A stretch of 64,000 nt of DNA from Mixophyes australis (Eukaryota > Chordata > Amphibia > Anura > Limnodynastidae), in assembly GCA_036250195.1 (NCBI GenBank), contig JAVHZZ010000015.1, positions 1,984,001-2,048,000 on the forward strand, written 5' to 3'. Of the stretch, positions 29,201 to 42,640 are shown one piece after another; position 1 is the stretch's first letter, and each line of letters starts with the position of its first letter. The position numbers and the translations under genes were made by a program. A model generated the notes under the pieces. That model was not told where the DNA came from and ran no database searches. It saw only the letters and a program-made list of their open reading frames with translations.

Positions 29201-30830
29201 TTCATGATTCATGATTCAATTCATGATTCATGATTCATGATTCAATTCATGATTCATGATTCGATTCATGATTCATGATTCAATTCATGATTCATGATTC
29301 ATGATTCAATTCATGATTAATGATTCATGATTCAATTCATGATTCATGATTCAAATTATGATTCATGATTCGATTCATGATTCATGATTCGATTCATGAT
29401 TCATGATTCGATTCATGATTCATGATTCGATTCATGATTCATGATTCAATACATGATTCATGATTCATGATTCATGATTCAATTCATGATTAATGATTCA
29501 ATTCATGATTCATGATTAATGATTCAATTCATGATTCAATTCCTGATTCATTTCATGATTCATGATTCTATTCATGATTCATGATTCGATTCATGATTCA
29601 TGATTCGATTCATGATTCATGATTCATAATTCATGATTCGATTCATGATTCATGATTCATGATTCAAGATTCAATTCATGATTCATGATTCAATTCATGA
29701 TTCATGATTCGATTCATGATTCATGATTCATGATTCATGATTCGATTCATGATTCATGATTCAATTCATGATTCATGATTCATGATTCAATTCATGATTC
29801 ATGATTCGATTCATGATTCATAATTCATGATTTTTGAATCATGATTCGATTCATGATTCATGATTAGATTCATGATTTATAATTCAAATCATGATTCATG
29901 ATTCGATTCATGATTCATGATTCAATTCATGATTCATGATTCATTATTTAATTCATGATTCATGATTCGATTCATGATTCATGATTCAATTCATGATTCA
30001 TGATTCAATTCATGATTCATGATTCATGATTCAATTCATGATTCATGATTCAATTCATGATTCATGATTCATGATTCATGATTCAATTCATGATTCATGA
30101 TTCAATCCATGATTCATGATTTATGATTCAATTCATGATTCAATTCATGATTCATGATTCGATTCATGAATTATGATTCAATTCATGATTCATGATTCAT
30201 AATTCATGATTCGATTCATGATTCTTGATTCGATTCATGATTCATGATTCATGATTTAATTCATGATTCATGATTCATGATTCATGATTCGATTCATGAT
30301 TCATGATTCAATTCATGATTCATGATTCGATTCATGATTCATGGTTTATGATTCAATTCATGATTCAATTCATGATTCATTTCATGATTCATGATTCGAT
30401 TCATGATTCATGATTCAATTCATGATTCATGATTTATGATTCAATTCATGATTCATGATTCGATTAATGAATTATGATTCAATTCATGATTCATAATTCA
30501 TGATTCGATTCATGATTCATGATTTAATTCTTGATTCATGATTCATGATTCAATTCATGATTCATGATTCATGATCCATAATTCAATTCATGATTCATGA
30601 TTCAATTCATGATTCATGATTCGATTCATGATTCATGATTCGATTCATGATTCATGATTCAATTCATGATTCATGATTTATGATTCAATTCATGATTCAA
30701 TTCATGATTCATTTCATGATTCATGATTCGATTCATGATTCATGATTCATGATTCGATTCATGATTCATGATTCGATTCATGATTCATGATTCATGATTC
30801 ATGATTCAATTCATGATTCAATTCATGATT
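29201..30830 (+). repeat. Module C copy with single TTTTTGAATC
   Basis: A B-to-C passage with TTTTTGAATC once (29,831), AATTCAAATCATG (about 29,882), CATTATTTAATTC, GGTTTATG (about 30,344) and GATCCATAATTC (30,573). The AATATTTA word expected about 408 bp after GATCCAT is absent because the segment passes into the CATGTATC cluster at 30.83 kb. Confidence 0.7.
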
Positions 30831-31020
30831 CATGATTTGATTCATGATTCATGATTCAATTCATGTATCATGATTCATGATTCATGATTCATGATTCATG
30901 ATTCATGATTTAATTCATGATTCATGATTCATGATTTAATTCATGATTCATGATTTGATTCATGATTCATGATTCAATTCATGTATCATGATTCATGATT
31001 CATGATTCAATTCATGATTC
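30831..31020 (+). repeat. CATGTATC cluster, two copies
   Basis: CATGTATC at 30,862 and 30,980, 118 bp apart, each preceded by the same TTTGATTCATG context. Here the cluster leads straight into the module B repeat at 31.08 kb, which is a different neighbour from other clusters, so a junction of two former blocks lies at about 31,020. Confidence 0.7.
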
Positions 31021-32560
31021 AATTGATGATTCATGATTCAATTCATGATTCATGATTCGATTCATGATTAATGATTTATGATTCGTTTAATGATTCATGA
31101 TTCATTTCATGATTCGTGTTTCGATTCATAATTCATGATTCAATTCATGATTCATGATTCAATTCATGATTCATGTTTCGATTCATGATTCATGATTCGA
31201 TTCATGATTCATGATTCAATTCATGATTCATGATTCATAATTCATAAATCGATTCACGATTCATGATTCGATTCATGATTCATGATTCATGATTTAATTC
31301 ATGATTCATGATTCATGATTCATGATTCGATTCATGATTCATGATTCAATTCATGATTCATGATTCATAATTCATGATTCGATTCATGAGTCATGATTCG
31401 ATTCATGATTAATGATTCATGATTTAATTCATGATTCATGATTCATGAATCAATTCATGATTCATGATTCAATTCATGATTTATGATTTATGATTCAATT
31501 TATGATTCAATTCATGATTCATGATTCATGATTAGATTCATGATTCATGATTCGATTCATGATTCATGATTCAATTCATGATTTATGATTTATGATTCAA
31601 TTTATGATTCAATTCATGATTCATGATTCATGATTCAATTCATGATTCATGATTCATGATTTAATTCATGATTCATGATTCGATTCATGATTCATGATTA
31701 TATACATGATTTATGATTCGATTCATGATTCATGATTCATAATTCATGATTTGATTCATGATTTATGATTCATGATTCAATTCATGATTCATGATTGGAT
31801 TCATGATTCATGATTCAATTCATGATTCATGATTAAATGATTCAATTCATGATTCATGATTCGATTCATGATTCATGATTCATGATTCAATGCATTATTC
31901 ATGATTCAATTTATGATTCATGATTCAATTCATGATTCATGATTTATGATTCAATTTATGATTCAATTCATGATTCATGATTCAATTCATGATTCGAGAT
32001 TCATGATTCGATTCATGATTCATGATTCATTATTCGATTCATGATTAGATTCATGATTCATGATTAATGATTTATGATTCGTTTCATGATTCATGATTCA
32101 TTTCATGATTCGTGTTCTGATTCATAATTCATGATTCAATTCATGATTCATGATTCAATTCATGATTCATGTTTCGATTCATGATTCATGATTCGATTCA
32201 TGATTCATGATTCAATTCATGATTCATGATTCATAATTCATGATTCGATTCATGATTCATGATTCGATTCATGATTCATGATTCATGATTTAATTCATGA
32301 TTCATGATTCATGATTCATGATTCATGATTCAATTCATGATTCATGATTCATAATTCATGATTCGATTCATGATTAATGATTCAATTCATGATTCATGAT
32401 TCGATTCATTATTCATGATTCAATTCATGATTTATGATTCAATTTATGATTGAATTCATAATTCATGATTCATGATTAGATTCATGATTCATGATTCGAT
32501 TCATGATTCATGATTCAATTCATGATTTATGATTTATGATTCAATTTATGATTCATGATT
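31021..32560 (+). repeat. Module B, full copy 3 (sister of the 15.6-kb copy)
   Basis: TTCGTG 31,113, TGAGTCA 31,387, ATATACATG 31,700, TTCGTG 32,109 and ATTGAATTC 32,449. Offsets from copy 1 are 15,496 for the first two landmarks, 15,503 for the next two and 15,510 for the last. Both share CATAAATCGATTCACG and GTTCTGATTC. At 31,752 this copy reads TTTG where copy 1 at 16,249 reads TTCG. Confidence 0.83.
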
Positions 32561-33500
32561 CATGATTCATGATTCATTTCATGATTCATGATTCATGATT
32601 CATGATTCATGATTCATGATTCATTTCATGATTCATGATTCAATTCATGATTCATGATTCGATTCATGATTCATGATTCATGATTCGATTCATGATTCAT
32701 GATTCAATTCATGATTCATGATTCATGATTCAATTCATGATTCATGATTCATGATTCATGATTCAATTCATGATTCATGATTCATGATTCATGATTCAAT
32801 TCATGATTCAATTCATGATTCATGATTTGATTCATGATTCATGATTCAATTCATGTATCATGATTCATGATTCAATTCATGATTCATGATTCATGATTTA
32901 ATTCATGATTTATGATTCATGATTCATTATTCAATTCATGATTCATGATTCAATTCATGATTCATGATTCGATTCATGATTCATGATTCATGATTCAAGA
33001 TTCGATTCATGATTCATGATTCATGATTCAATTCATGATTTATGATTCGATTCATGATTCTTGATTCAATTCATGATTTATGATTTATAATTAAATTTAT
33101 GATTCGATTCATGATTCATGATTCGATTCATGATTCTTGATTCAATTCATGATTTATGATTTATAATTCAATTTATGATTCGATTCATGATTCATGATTC
33201 AATTCATGATTCATGATTCATGATTCGATTCATGATTCATGATTCAATTCATGATTCATGATTCAATTCATGATTCATGATTTATGATTCATAATTCAAT
33301 TCAGGATTCATGATTCAATTCATGATTCATGATTCGATTCATGATTCATGATTCATAATTCATGATTCAATACATGATTCATGATTCGATTCATGATTCA
33401 TTATTTAATTCATGATTCATGATTCATCATTCAATTCATGATTCATGATTCATGATTCAATTCTTGATTCATTTCATGATTCATGATTCAATTCATGATT
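32561..33500 (+). repeat. Inter-module segment, counterpart of 17.06-17.9 kb
   Basis: CATGTATC at 32,852 (offset about 15.54 kb from 17,316), then CAAGATTCG, TTTATAATT and a duplicated TTCTTGATTCAATTC segment near 33,060 and 33,138, as in the first copy near 17,522 and 17,599. Here TTTATAATTAAATTTATG (about 33,085) replaces TTTATAATTCAATTTATG. Confidence 0.65.
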
Positions 33501-34960
33501 CATGATTCAATTCATAATTCATGATTCAATTCATGATTCATGATTTGATTCATGATTCATGATTCAATTCATGAATCATGATTCATGATTCATAATTTAA
33601 TTCATGATTCATGATTCATGATTCAATTCATGATTCATTTCATGATTCATTATTCAATTCATGATTCATGATTCATGATTCGATTCATGATTCATTTCAT
33701 GATTAATGATTCATTTCATGATTCATGATTTAATTCATGATTTATGATTTATGATTCAATTTATGATTCAATTCATGATTCATGATTCATGATTCAATTC
33801 ATGATTCATGATTCATGATTTAATTCATGATTCATGATTCATGATTCAATTCATGATTCATGATTCAATTCATGATTCATGATTTGATTCATGATTCATG
33901 ATTCAATTCATGAATCATGATTCATGATTCATAATTCAATTCATGATTCATGATTCATGATTTAATTCATGATTCATTTCATGATTCATTATTCAATTCA
34001 TGATTCATGATTCATGATTCAATTCATGATTAGATTCATGATTCATGATTCGATTCATGATTCAATTAATGATTTATGATTTATGATTCAATTTATGATT
34101 CAATTCATGATTCATGATTCATGATTCAATTCATGATTCATGATTCATGATTTAATTCATGATTCATGATTCATGATTCGATTCATGATTCATGATTATA
34201 TACATGATTTATGATTCGATTCATGATTCATGATTCAATTCATGATTCATGATTCAATTCATAATTCATGATTCAATTCATGATTCATGATTTGATTCAT
34301 GATTCATGATTCAATTCATGAATCATGATTCATGATTCATAATTCAATTCATGATTCATGATTCATGATTCAATTCATGATTCATTTCATGATTCATTAT
34401 TCAATTCATGATTCATGATTCATGATTCAATTCATGATTCATTTCATGATTAATGATTCATTTCATGATTCATGATTTAATTCATGATTTATGATTTATG
34501 ATTCAATTTATGATTCAATTCATGATTCATGATTCATGATTCAATTCATGATTCATGATTCATGATTTAATTCATGATTCATGATTCATGATTCAATTCA
34601 TGATTCATGATTCAATTCATGATTCATGATTTGATTCATGATTCATGATTCAATTCATGAATCATGATTCATGATTCATAATTCAATTCATGATTCATGA
34701 TTCATGATTCAATTCATGATTCATTTCATGATTCATTATTCAATTCATGATTCATGATTCATGATTCAATTCATGATTAGATTCATGATTCATGATTCGA
34801 TTCATGATTCATGATTCAATTAATGATTTATGATTTATGATTCAATTTATGATTCAATTCATGATTCATGATTCATGATTCAATTCATGATTCATGATTC
34901 ATGATTTAATTCATGATTCATGATTCATGATTCGATTCATGATTCATGATTATATACATG
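33501..34960 (+). repeat. Nested local duplications (339 bp within about 750 bp)
   Basis: The CATGAATC mark occurs at 33,570, 33,909, 34,317 and 34,656, spacings 339, 408 and 339 bp, and ATATACATG at 34,198 and 34,952 (754 bp). A block that already carried a 339-bp duplication was itself duplicated at about 747-754 bp. The corresponding region of the older-offset copy (18.0-18.9 kb) has only two CATGAATC marks and one ATATACATG. At about 34,215 the first ATATACATG copy is cut short before its TTCGTG. Confidence 0.78.
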
Positions 34961-35810
34961 ATTTATGATTCGATTCATGATTCATGATTCATAATTCATG
35001 ATTCGATTCATGATTTATGATTCATGATTCAATTCATGATTCATGATTCAATTCATGATTCATGATTGGATTCATGATTCATGATTCAATTCATGATTCA
35101 TGATTAAATGATTCAATTCATGATTCATGATTCGATTCATGATTCATGATTCATGATTCAATGCATTATTCATGATTCAATTTATGATTCATGATTCAAT
35201 TCATGATTCATGATTTATGATTCAATTTAAGATTCAATTCATGATTCATGATTCAATTCATGATTCGAGATTCATGATTCGATTCATGATTCATGATTCA
35301 TTATTCGATTCATGATTAGATTCATGATTCATGATTAATGATTTATGATTCGTTTCATGATTCATGATTCATTTCATGATTCGTGTTTCGATTCATAATT
35401 CATGATTCAATTCATGATTCATGATTCAATTCATGATTCATGTTTCGATCCATAATTCATGATTCGATTCATGATTCATGATTCAATTCATGATTCATGA
35501 TTCATAATTCATGATTCGATTCATGATTCATGATTCGATTCATGATTCATGATTCATGATTTAATTCATGATTCATGATTCATGATTCATGATTCGATTC
35601 ATGAGTCATGATTCAATTCATGATTCATGATTCGATTCATGATTCATGATTCAATTCATGATTTATGATTTATGATTCAATTTATGATTGAATTCATGAT
35701 TCATGATTCATGATTAGATTCATGATTCATGATTCGATTCATGATTCATGATTCAATTCATGATTTATGATTTATGATTCAATTTATGATTCATGATTCA
35801 TGATTCATGA
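34961..35810 (+). repeat. Module B half (ATATAC/CGTTTCATG half)
   Basis: ATATACATG 34,952, TTCGTG 35,380 (428 bp) and ATTGAATTC 35,687 (307 bp). It matches the 18.9-19.3-kb half at an offset of 16,067 bp. A GATC word in TTTCGATCCATAATTC (35,447) parallels TTTCGATCCATG at 19.38, 20.46 and 23.80 kb. TGAGTCA occurs at 35,602 where neighbours have TGATTCA. Confidence 0.75.
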
Positions 35811-36740
35811 TTAATTTCATGATTCATGATTCATGATTCATGATTCATTTCATGATTCATGATTCAAATTATGATTCATGATTCGATTCATGATTCATGA
35901 TTCATGATTCATGATTCGATTCATGATTCTTGATTCAATTCATGATTCATGATTCATGATTCAATTCATGATTCATGATTCATGATTCATGATTCAATTC
36001 ATGATTCATGATTCATGATTCATGATTCAATTCATGATTCAATTCATGATTCATGATTTGATTCATGATTCATGATTCAATTCATGTATCATGATTCATG
36101 ATTCAATTCATGATTCATGATTCATGATTTAATTCATGATTCATGATTCATGATTCAAGATTCGATTCATGATTCATGATTCATGATTCAATTCATGATT
36201 TATGATTCGATTCATGATTCTTGATTCAATTCATGATTTATGATTTATAATTCAATTTATGATTCGATTCATGATTCATGATTCATGATTCAATTCATGA
36301 TTCATGATTCGATTCATGATTCATGATTCAATTCATGATTCATGATTCAATTCATGATTCATGATTTATGATTCATAATTCAATTCATGATTCATGATTC
36401 AATTCATGATTCATGATTCGATTCATGATTCATGATTCAATACATGATTCATGATTCGATTCATGATTCATGATTTAATTCATGATTCATGATTCAATTC
36501 ATGATTCATGATTCATGATTCAATTCTTGATTCATTTCATGATTCATGATTCAATTCATGATTCATGATTCAATTCATGATTCATGATTTGATTCATGAT
36601 TCATGATTCAATTCATGAATCATGATTCATGATTCATAATTTAATTCATGATTCATGATTCATGATTCAATTCATGATTCATTTCATGATTCATTATTCA
36701 ATTCATGATTCATGATTCATGATTCATGATTCATTTCATG
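35811..36740 (+). repeat. Inter-module segment with single CATGTATC
   Basis: Heptamer runs, CATGTATC at 36,083, CAAGATTCG, TTTATAATTC and CAATACATG. The order is that of 20.8-21.9 and 24.1-25.3 kb, leading to the next module D. Confidence 0.62.
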
Positions 36741-38320
36741 ATTCATGATTTAATTCATGATTAATGATTCATGATTCAATTCATGATTCATGATTCAATT
36801 CATGATTCATGATTTAATTAATGTTTCATGATTCGATTCATGATTCATGATTCAATTCATGATTCATGATTCAATTCATGATTCATGATTCGATTCATAA
36901 TTCATGATTCATGATTCGATTCATGATTTATGATTCATGATTCAATTCATGATTCATCATTCGATTTATGATTCATGATTCAATTCATGATTCATGATTT
37001 ATGATTCAATTCATGATTCAATTCATGATTCATGATTCAATTCATGATTCGAGATTCATGATTCGATTCATGATTCATGATTCATGATTCGATTCATGAT
37101 TCATGATTCGATTCATGATTCATGATTCATAATTTATGATTCGATTCATGATTCATGATTTATGATTCATGATTCAATTCATGATTCATGATTCAATTCA
37201 TGATTCATGATTCGATTCATGATTCATGATTCATGATTCGATTCATGATTCATGAATCAAGATTCAATTCATGATTTATGATTCATTATTTAATTCATGA
37301 TTTATGATTCAATTTATGATTCAATTCATGATTCATGATTCATGATTCGATTCATGATTCATGATTCAATTCATGATTTATTATTTATGATTCAATTTAT
37401 GATTCAATTCATGATTCATGATTCAATTCATGATTCATGATTCATGATTCGATTGATGATTCATGATTCAATTCATGATTCATGATTCATGATTCAATTC
37501 ATGATTCATGATTCATGATTCATGATTCAATTCATGATTCATGATTCAATTCATGATTCATGATTCGATTCATGATTCATGATTCAATTCATGATTCATG
37601 ATTCGATTCATGATTCATGATTCAATTCATGATTCATGATTTATGATTCAATTCATGATTCAATTCATGATTCATGATTCAATTCATGATTCATGATTCG
37701 ATTTATGATTCATGATTCATGATTCAATTCATGATTCATGATTCGATTCATGATTCATGATTCAATTCATGATTCATGATTCAATTCATGATTCATGATT
37801 TATGATTCAATTCATGATTCAATTCATGATTCATTTCATGATTCATGATTCATTTCATGATTCATGATTCGATTCATGATTCATGATTCATGATTCATGA
37901 TTCATAATTCAATTCATGATTCATGATTCATGATTTGATTCATGATTCATGATTTATGATTGAATTCATGATTCATGATTCGATTCATGATTCATAATTC
38001 ATGATTCATGATTCATGATTAAATTCATGATTTATGATTTATGATTCAAATTATTATTCAATTCATGATTCATGATTCAATTCATGATTCATGATTCATG
38101 ATTTGATTCATGATTCATGATTCAATTCATGATTCATGATTCATGATTCAATTCATGATTCATGATTCATGATTCAATTCATGATTCATGATTTTATTCA
38201 TGATTCATGATTCATGATTCATGATTCATGATTTTATTCATGATTCATGATTCAATTCATGATTCATGATTTATGATTCAATTCATGATTCAATTGATGA
38301 TTCATGATTCAATTCATGAT
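36741..38320 (+). repeat. Module D copy (sister of 13.8-15.5 kb)
   Basis: AATTAATG 36,816 and CGAGATTC about 37,049, both 22,940 bp from copy 1. Private changes include CATGAATCAAGATTC near 37,252 and CAAATTATTATTC near 38,047 where sisters read CAATTTATGATTC. Confidence 0.7.
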
Positions 38321-39800
38321 TCATGATTCGATTCATGATTAATGATTTATGATTCGTTTAATGATTCATGATTCATTTCATGATTCGTGTTTCGATTCAT
38401 AATTCATGATTCAATTCATGATTCATGATTCAATTCATGATTCATGTTTCGATTCATGATTCATGATTCGATTCATGATTCATGATTCAATTCATGATTC
38501 ATGATTCATGATTTAATTCATGATTCATGATTCATGATTTATGATTCGATTCATGATTCATGATTCAATTCATGATTCATGATTCATAATTCATGATTCG
38601 ATTCATGAGTCATGATTCGATTCATGATTAATGATTCATGATTTAATTCATAATTCATGATTCAATTCATGATTCATGATTCAATTCATGATTTATGATT
38701 TATGATTCAATTTATGATTCAATTCATGATTCATGATTCATGATTAGATTCATGATTCATGATTCGATTCATGATTCATGATTCAATTCATGATTTATGA
38801 TTTATGATTCATTTTATGATTCAATTCATGATTCATGATTCAATTCATGATTCATGATTCATGATTTAATTCATGATTCATGATTCATGATTCGATTCAT
38901 GATTCATAATTATATACATGATTTATGATTCGATTCATGATTCATGATTCATAATTCATGATTCGATTCATGATTTATGATTCATGATTCAATTCATGAT
39001 TCATGATTCAATTCATGATTCATGATTGGATTCATGATTCATGATTCAATTCATGATTCATGATTAAATGATTCAATTCATGATTCATGATTCGATTCAT
39101 GATTCATGATTTAATGCATTATTCATGATTCAATTTATGATTCATGATTCAATTCATGATTCATGATTTATGATTCAATTTATGATTCAATTCATGATTC
39201 ATGATTCAATTCATGATTCGAGATTCATGATTCGATTCATGATTCATGATTCATTATTCGATTCATGATTAGATTCATGATTCAAGATTAATGATTTATG
39301 ATTCGTTTCATGATTCATGATTCATTTCATGATTCGTGTTTCGATTCATAATTCATGATTCAATTCATGATTCATGATTCAATTCATGATTCATGTTTCG
39401 ATTCATGATTCATGATTCGATTCATGATTCATGATTCAATTCATGATTCATGATTCATAATTCATGATTCGATTCATGATTCATGATTCGATTCATGATT
39501 CATGATTCATGATTTAATTCATGATTCATGATTCATGATTCATGATTCATGATTCAATTCATGATTCATGATTCATAATTCATGATTCGATTCATGATTC
39601 ATGATTCAATTCATGATTCATGATTCGATTCATGATTCATGATTCAATTCATGATTTATGATTTATGATTCAATTTATGATTGAATTGATGATTCATGAT
39701 TCATGATTAGATTCATGATTCATGATTCGATTCATGATTCATGATATAATTCATGATTTATGATTTATGATTCAATTTATGATTCAATTCATGATACATG
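38321..39800 (+). repeat. Module B, full copy 4
   Basis: TTCGTG 38,384, TGAGTCA 38,606, ATATACATG 38,912, TTCGTG 39,333 and ATTGAATTG 39,680, a C-to-G variant at the last base of the usual ATTGAATTC. It matches the 48.2-kb copy at offsets 9,864-9,871. Confidence 0.8.
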
Positions 39801-40199
39801 ATTCAATTCATGATTCATGATTCATAATTCGATTCATGATTCATGATTCAATTCATGATTCATGATTCAATTCATGATTCATGATTCGATTCATGATTCA
39901 TGATTCAATTCATGATTCATGATTCATGATTCAATTCATGATTCATGATTCATGATTCAATTCATGATTCATGATTCAAATTATGATTCATGATTCGATT
40001 CATGATTCATGATTCGATTCATGATTCATGATTCGATTCATGATTCATGATTCAATTCATGATTCATGATTCATGATTCATGATTCAATTCATGATTAAT
40101 GATTCAATTCATGATTCATGATGCGATTCATGATTCATGATTCGATTCATGATTCATGATTCAATTCATGATTCATGATTTATGATTCAATTCATGATT

Positions 40200-42130
40200 C
40201 AATTCCTGATTCATTTCATGATTCATGATTCTATTCATGATTCATGATTCGATTCATGATTCATGATTCGATTCATGATTCATGATTCATAATTCATGAT
40301 TCGATTCATGATTCATGATTCATGATTCAAGATTCAATTCATGATTCATGATTCAATTCATGATTCATGATTCGATTCATGATTCATAATTCATGATTTT
40401 TGAATCATGATTCGATTCATGATTCATGATTCATGATTCAATTCATGATTCATGATTCATAATTCATGATTCGATTCATGATTCATGATTCATGATTCAA
40501 TTCATGATTCATGATTCAATTCATGATTCATGATTCGATTCATGATTCATGATTCATGATTCATGATTCGATTCATGATTCATGATTCAATTCATGATTC
40601 ATGATTCATGATTCAATTCATGATTCATGATTCGATTCATGATTCATAATTCATGATTTTTGAATCATGATTCGATTCATGATTCATGATTAGATTCATG
40701 ATTTATAATTCAAATCATGATTCATGATTCAATTCATGATTCATGATTCATTATTTAATTCATGATTCATGATTCGATTCATGATTCATGATTCAATTCA
40801 TGATTCATGATTCAATTCATGATTCATGATTCATGATTCATGATTCAATTCATGATTCATGATTCAATCCATGATTCATGATTTATGATTCAATTCATGA
40901 TTCAATTCATGATTCATGATTCGATTCATGAATTATGATTCAATTCATGATTCATGATTCATAATTCATGATTCGATTCATGATTCTTGATTCGATTCAT
41001 GATTCATGATTCATGATTTAATTCATGATTCATGATTCATGATTCATGATTCGATTCATGATTCATGATTCAATTCATGATTCATGATTCGATTCATGAT
41101 TCATGGTTTATGATTCAATTCATGATTCAATTCATGATTCATTTCATGATTCATGATTTGATTCATGATTCATGATTCAATTCATGATTCATGATTTATG
41201 ATTCAATTCATGATTCATGATTCGATTCATGAATTATGATTCAATTCATGATTCATAATTCATGATTCGATTCATGATTCATGATTTAATTCTTGATTCA
41301 TGATTCATGATTCAATTCATGATTCGATTCATGATTCATGATTTAATTCTTGATTCATGATTCAATTCATGATTCATGATTCATGATCCATAATTCAATT
41401 CATGATTCATGATTCAATTCATGATTCATGATTCGATTCATGATTCATGATTCGATTCATGATTCATGATTCAATTCATGATTCATGATTTATGATTCAA
41501 TTCATGATTCAATTCATGATTCATTTCATGATTCATGATTCGATTCATGATTCATGATTCATGATTCGATTCATGATTCATGATTCGATTCATGATTCAT
41601 GATTCATAATTCATGATTCAATTCATGATTCATGATTCAATTCATGATTCATGATTCGATTCATGATTCATAATTCATGATTTATGATTCATGATTCGAT
41701 TCATGATTCATGATTCAATTCATGATTCATGATTCGATTCATGATTCATGATTAGATTCATGATTTATAATTCAAATCATGATTCATGATTCAATATTTA
41801 ATTCATGATTCATGATTCGATTCATGATTCATGATTCAATTCATGATTCATGATTCATTATTTAATTCATGATTCATGATTCGATTCATGATTCATGATT
41901 CCATTCATGATTCATGATTCATGATTCAATTCATGATTCATGATTCATGATTCAATTCATGATTCATGATTCAATTCATGATTCATGATTCGATTCATGA
42001 TTCATGATTCATGATTCATGATTCGATTCATGATTCATGATTCAATTCATGATTTATGATTCATGATTCAATTCATGATTCATGATTCATGATTCATGAT
42101 TCAATTCATGATTCATGATTCATTATTCAT
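40200..42130 (+). repeat. Module C copy with duplicated TTTTTGAATC segment
   Basis: TTTTTGAATC occurs at 40,397 and 40,657 (260 bp), GGTTTATG near 41,105, GATCCAT at 41,385 and AATATTTA at 41,793 (408 bp later). A TTTAATTCTTG segment is repeated near 41,285 and 41,343. The 50-kb copy shows the same two local duplications, so they predate the 9.8-kb event. Confidence 0.75.
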
Positions 42131-42640
42131 GATTCAATTCATGATTCAATTCATGATTCATGATTTGATTCATGATTCATGATTCAATTCATGTATCATG
42201 ATTCATGATTCATGATTCAATTCATGATTCATGATTCAATTCATGATTCAATTCATGATTCATGATTTGATTCATGATTCATGATTCAATTCATGTATCA
42301 TGATTCATGATTCATGATTCAATTCATGATTCATGATTCATGATTTAATTCATGATTCATGATTCATGATTCATTATTCAATTCATGATTCATGATTCAT
42401 GATTCATGATTCATGATTCATGATTCATGATTCAATTCATGATTCAATTCATGATTCATGATTTGATTCATGATTCATGATTCAATTCATGTATCATGAT
42501 TCATGATTCATGATTCATGATTCATGATTCATGATTTAATTCATGATTCATGATTTGATTCATGATTCATGATTCAGTTCATGTATCATGATTCATGATT
42601 CATGATTCAATTCATGATTCATGATTCATGATTTAATTCA
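42131..42640 (+). repeat. CATGTATC cluster, four copies
   Basis: CATGTATC at 42,190, 42,292, 42,488 and 42,580, spacings 102, 196 and 92 bp. Each lies in the same TTTGATTCATG...CAATTCATGTATC context, except the last, whose context reads CAGTTC. The cluster is nearly repeated at 45,676-46,087 as part of the 3.5-kb duplication. Confidence 0.8.
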
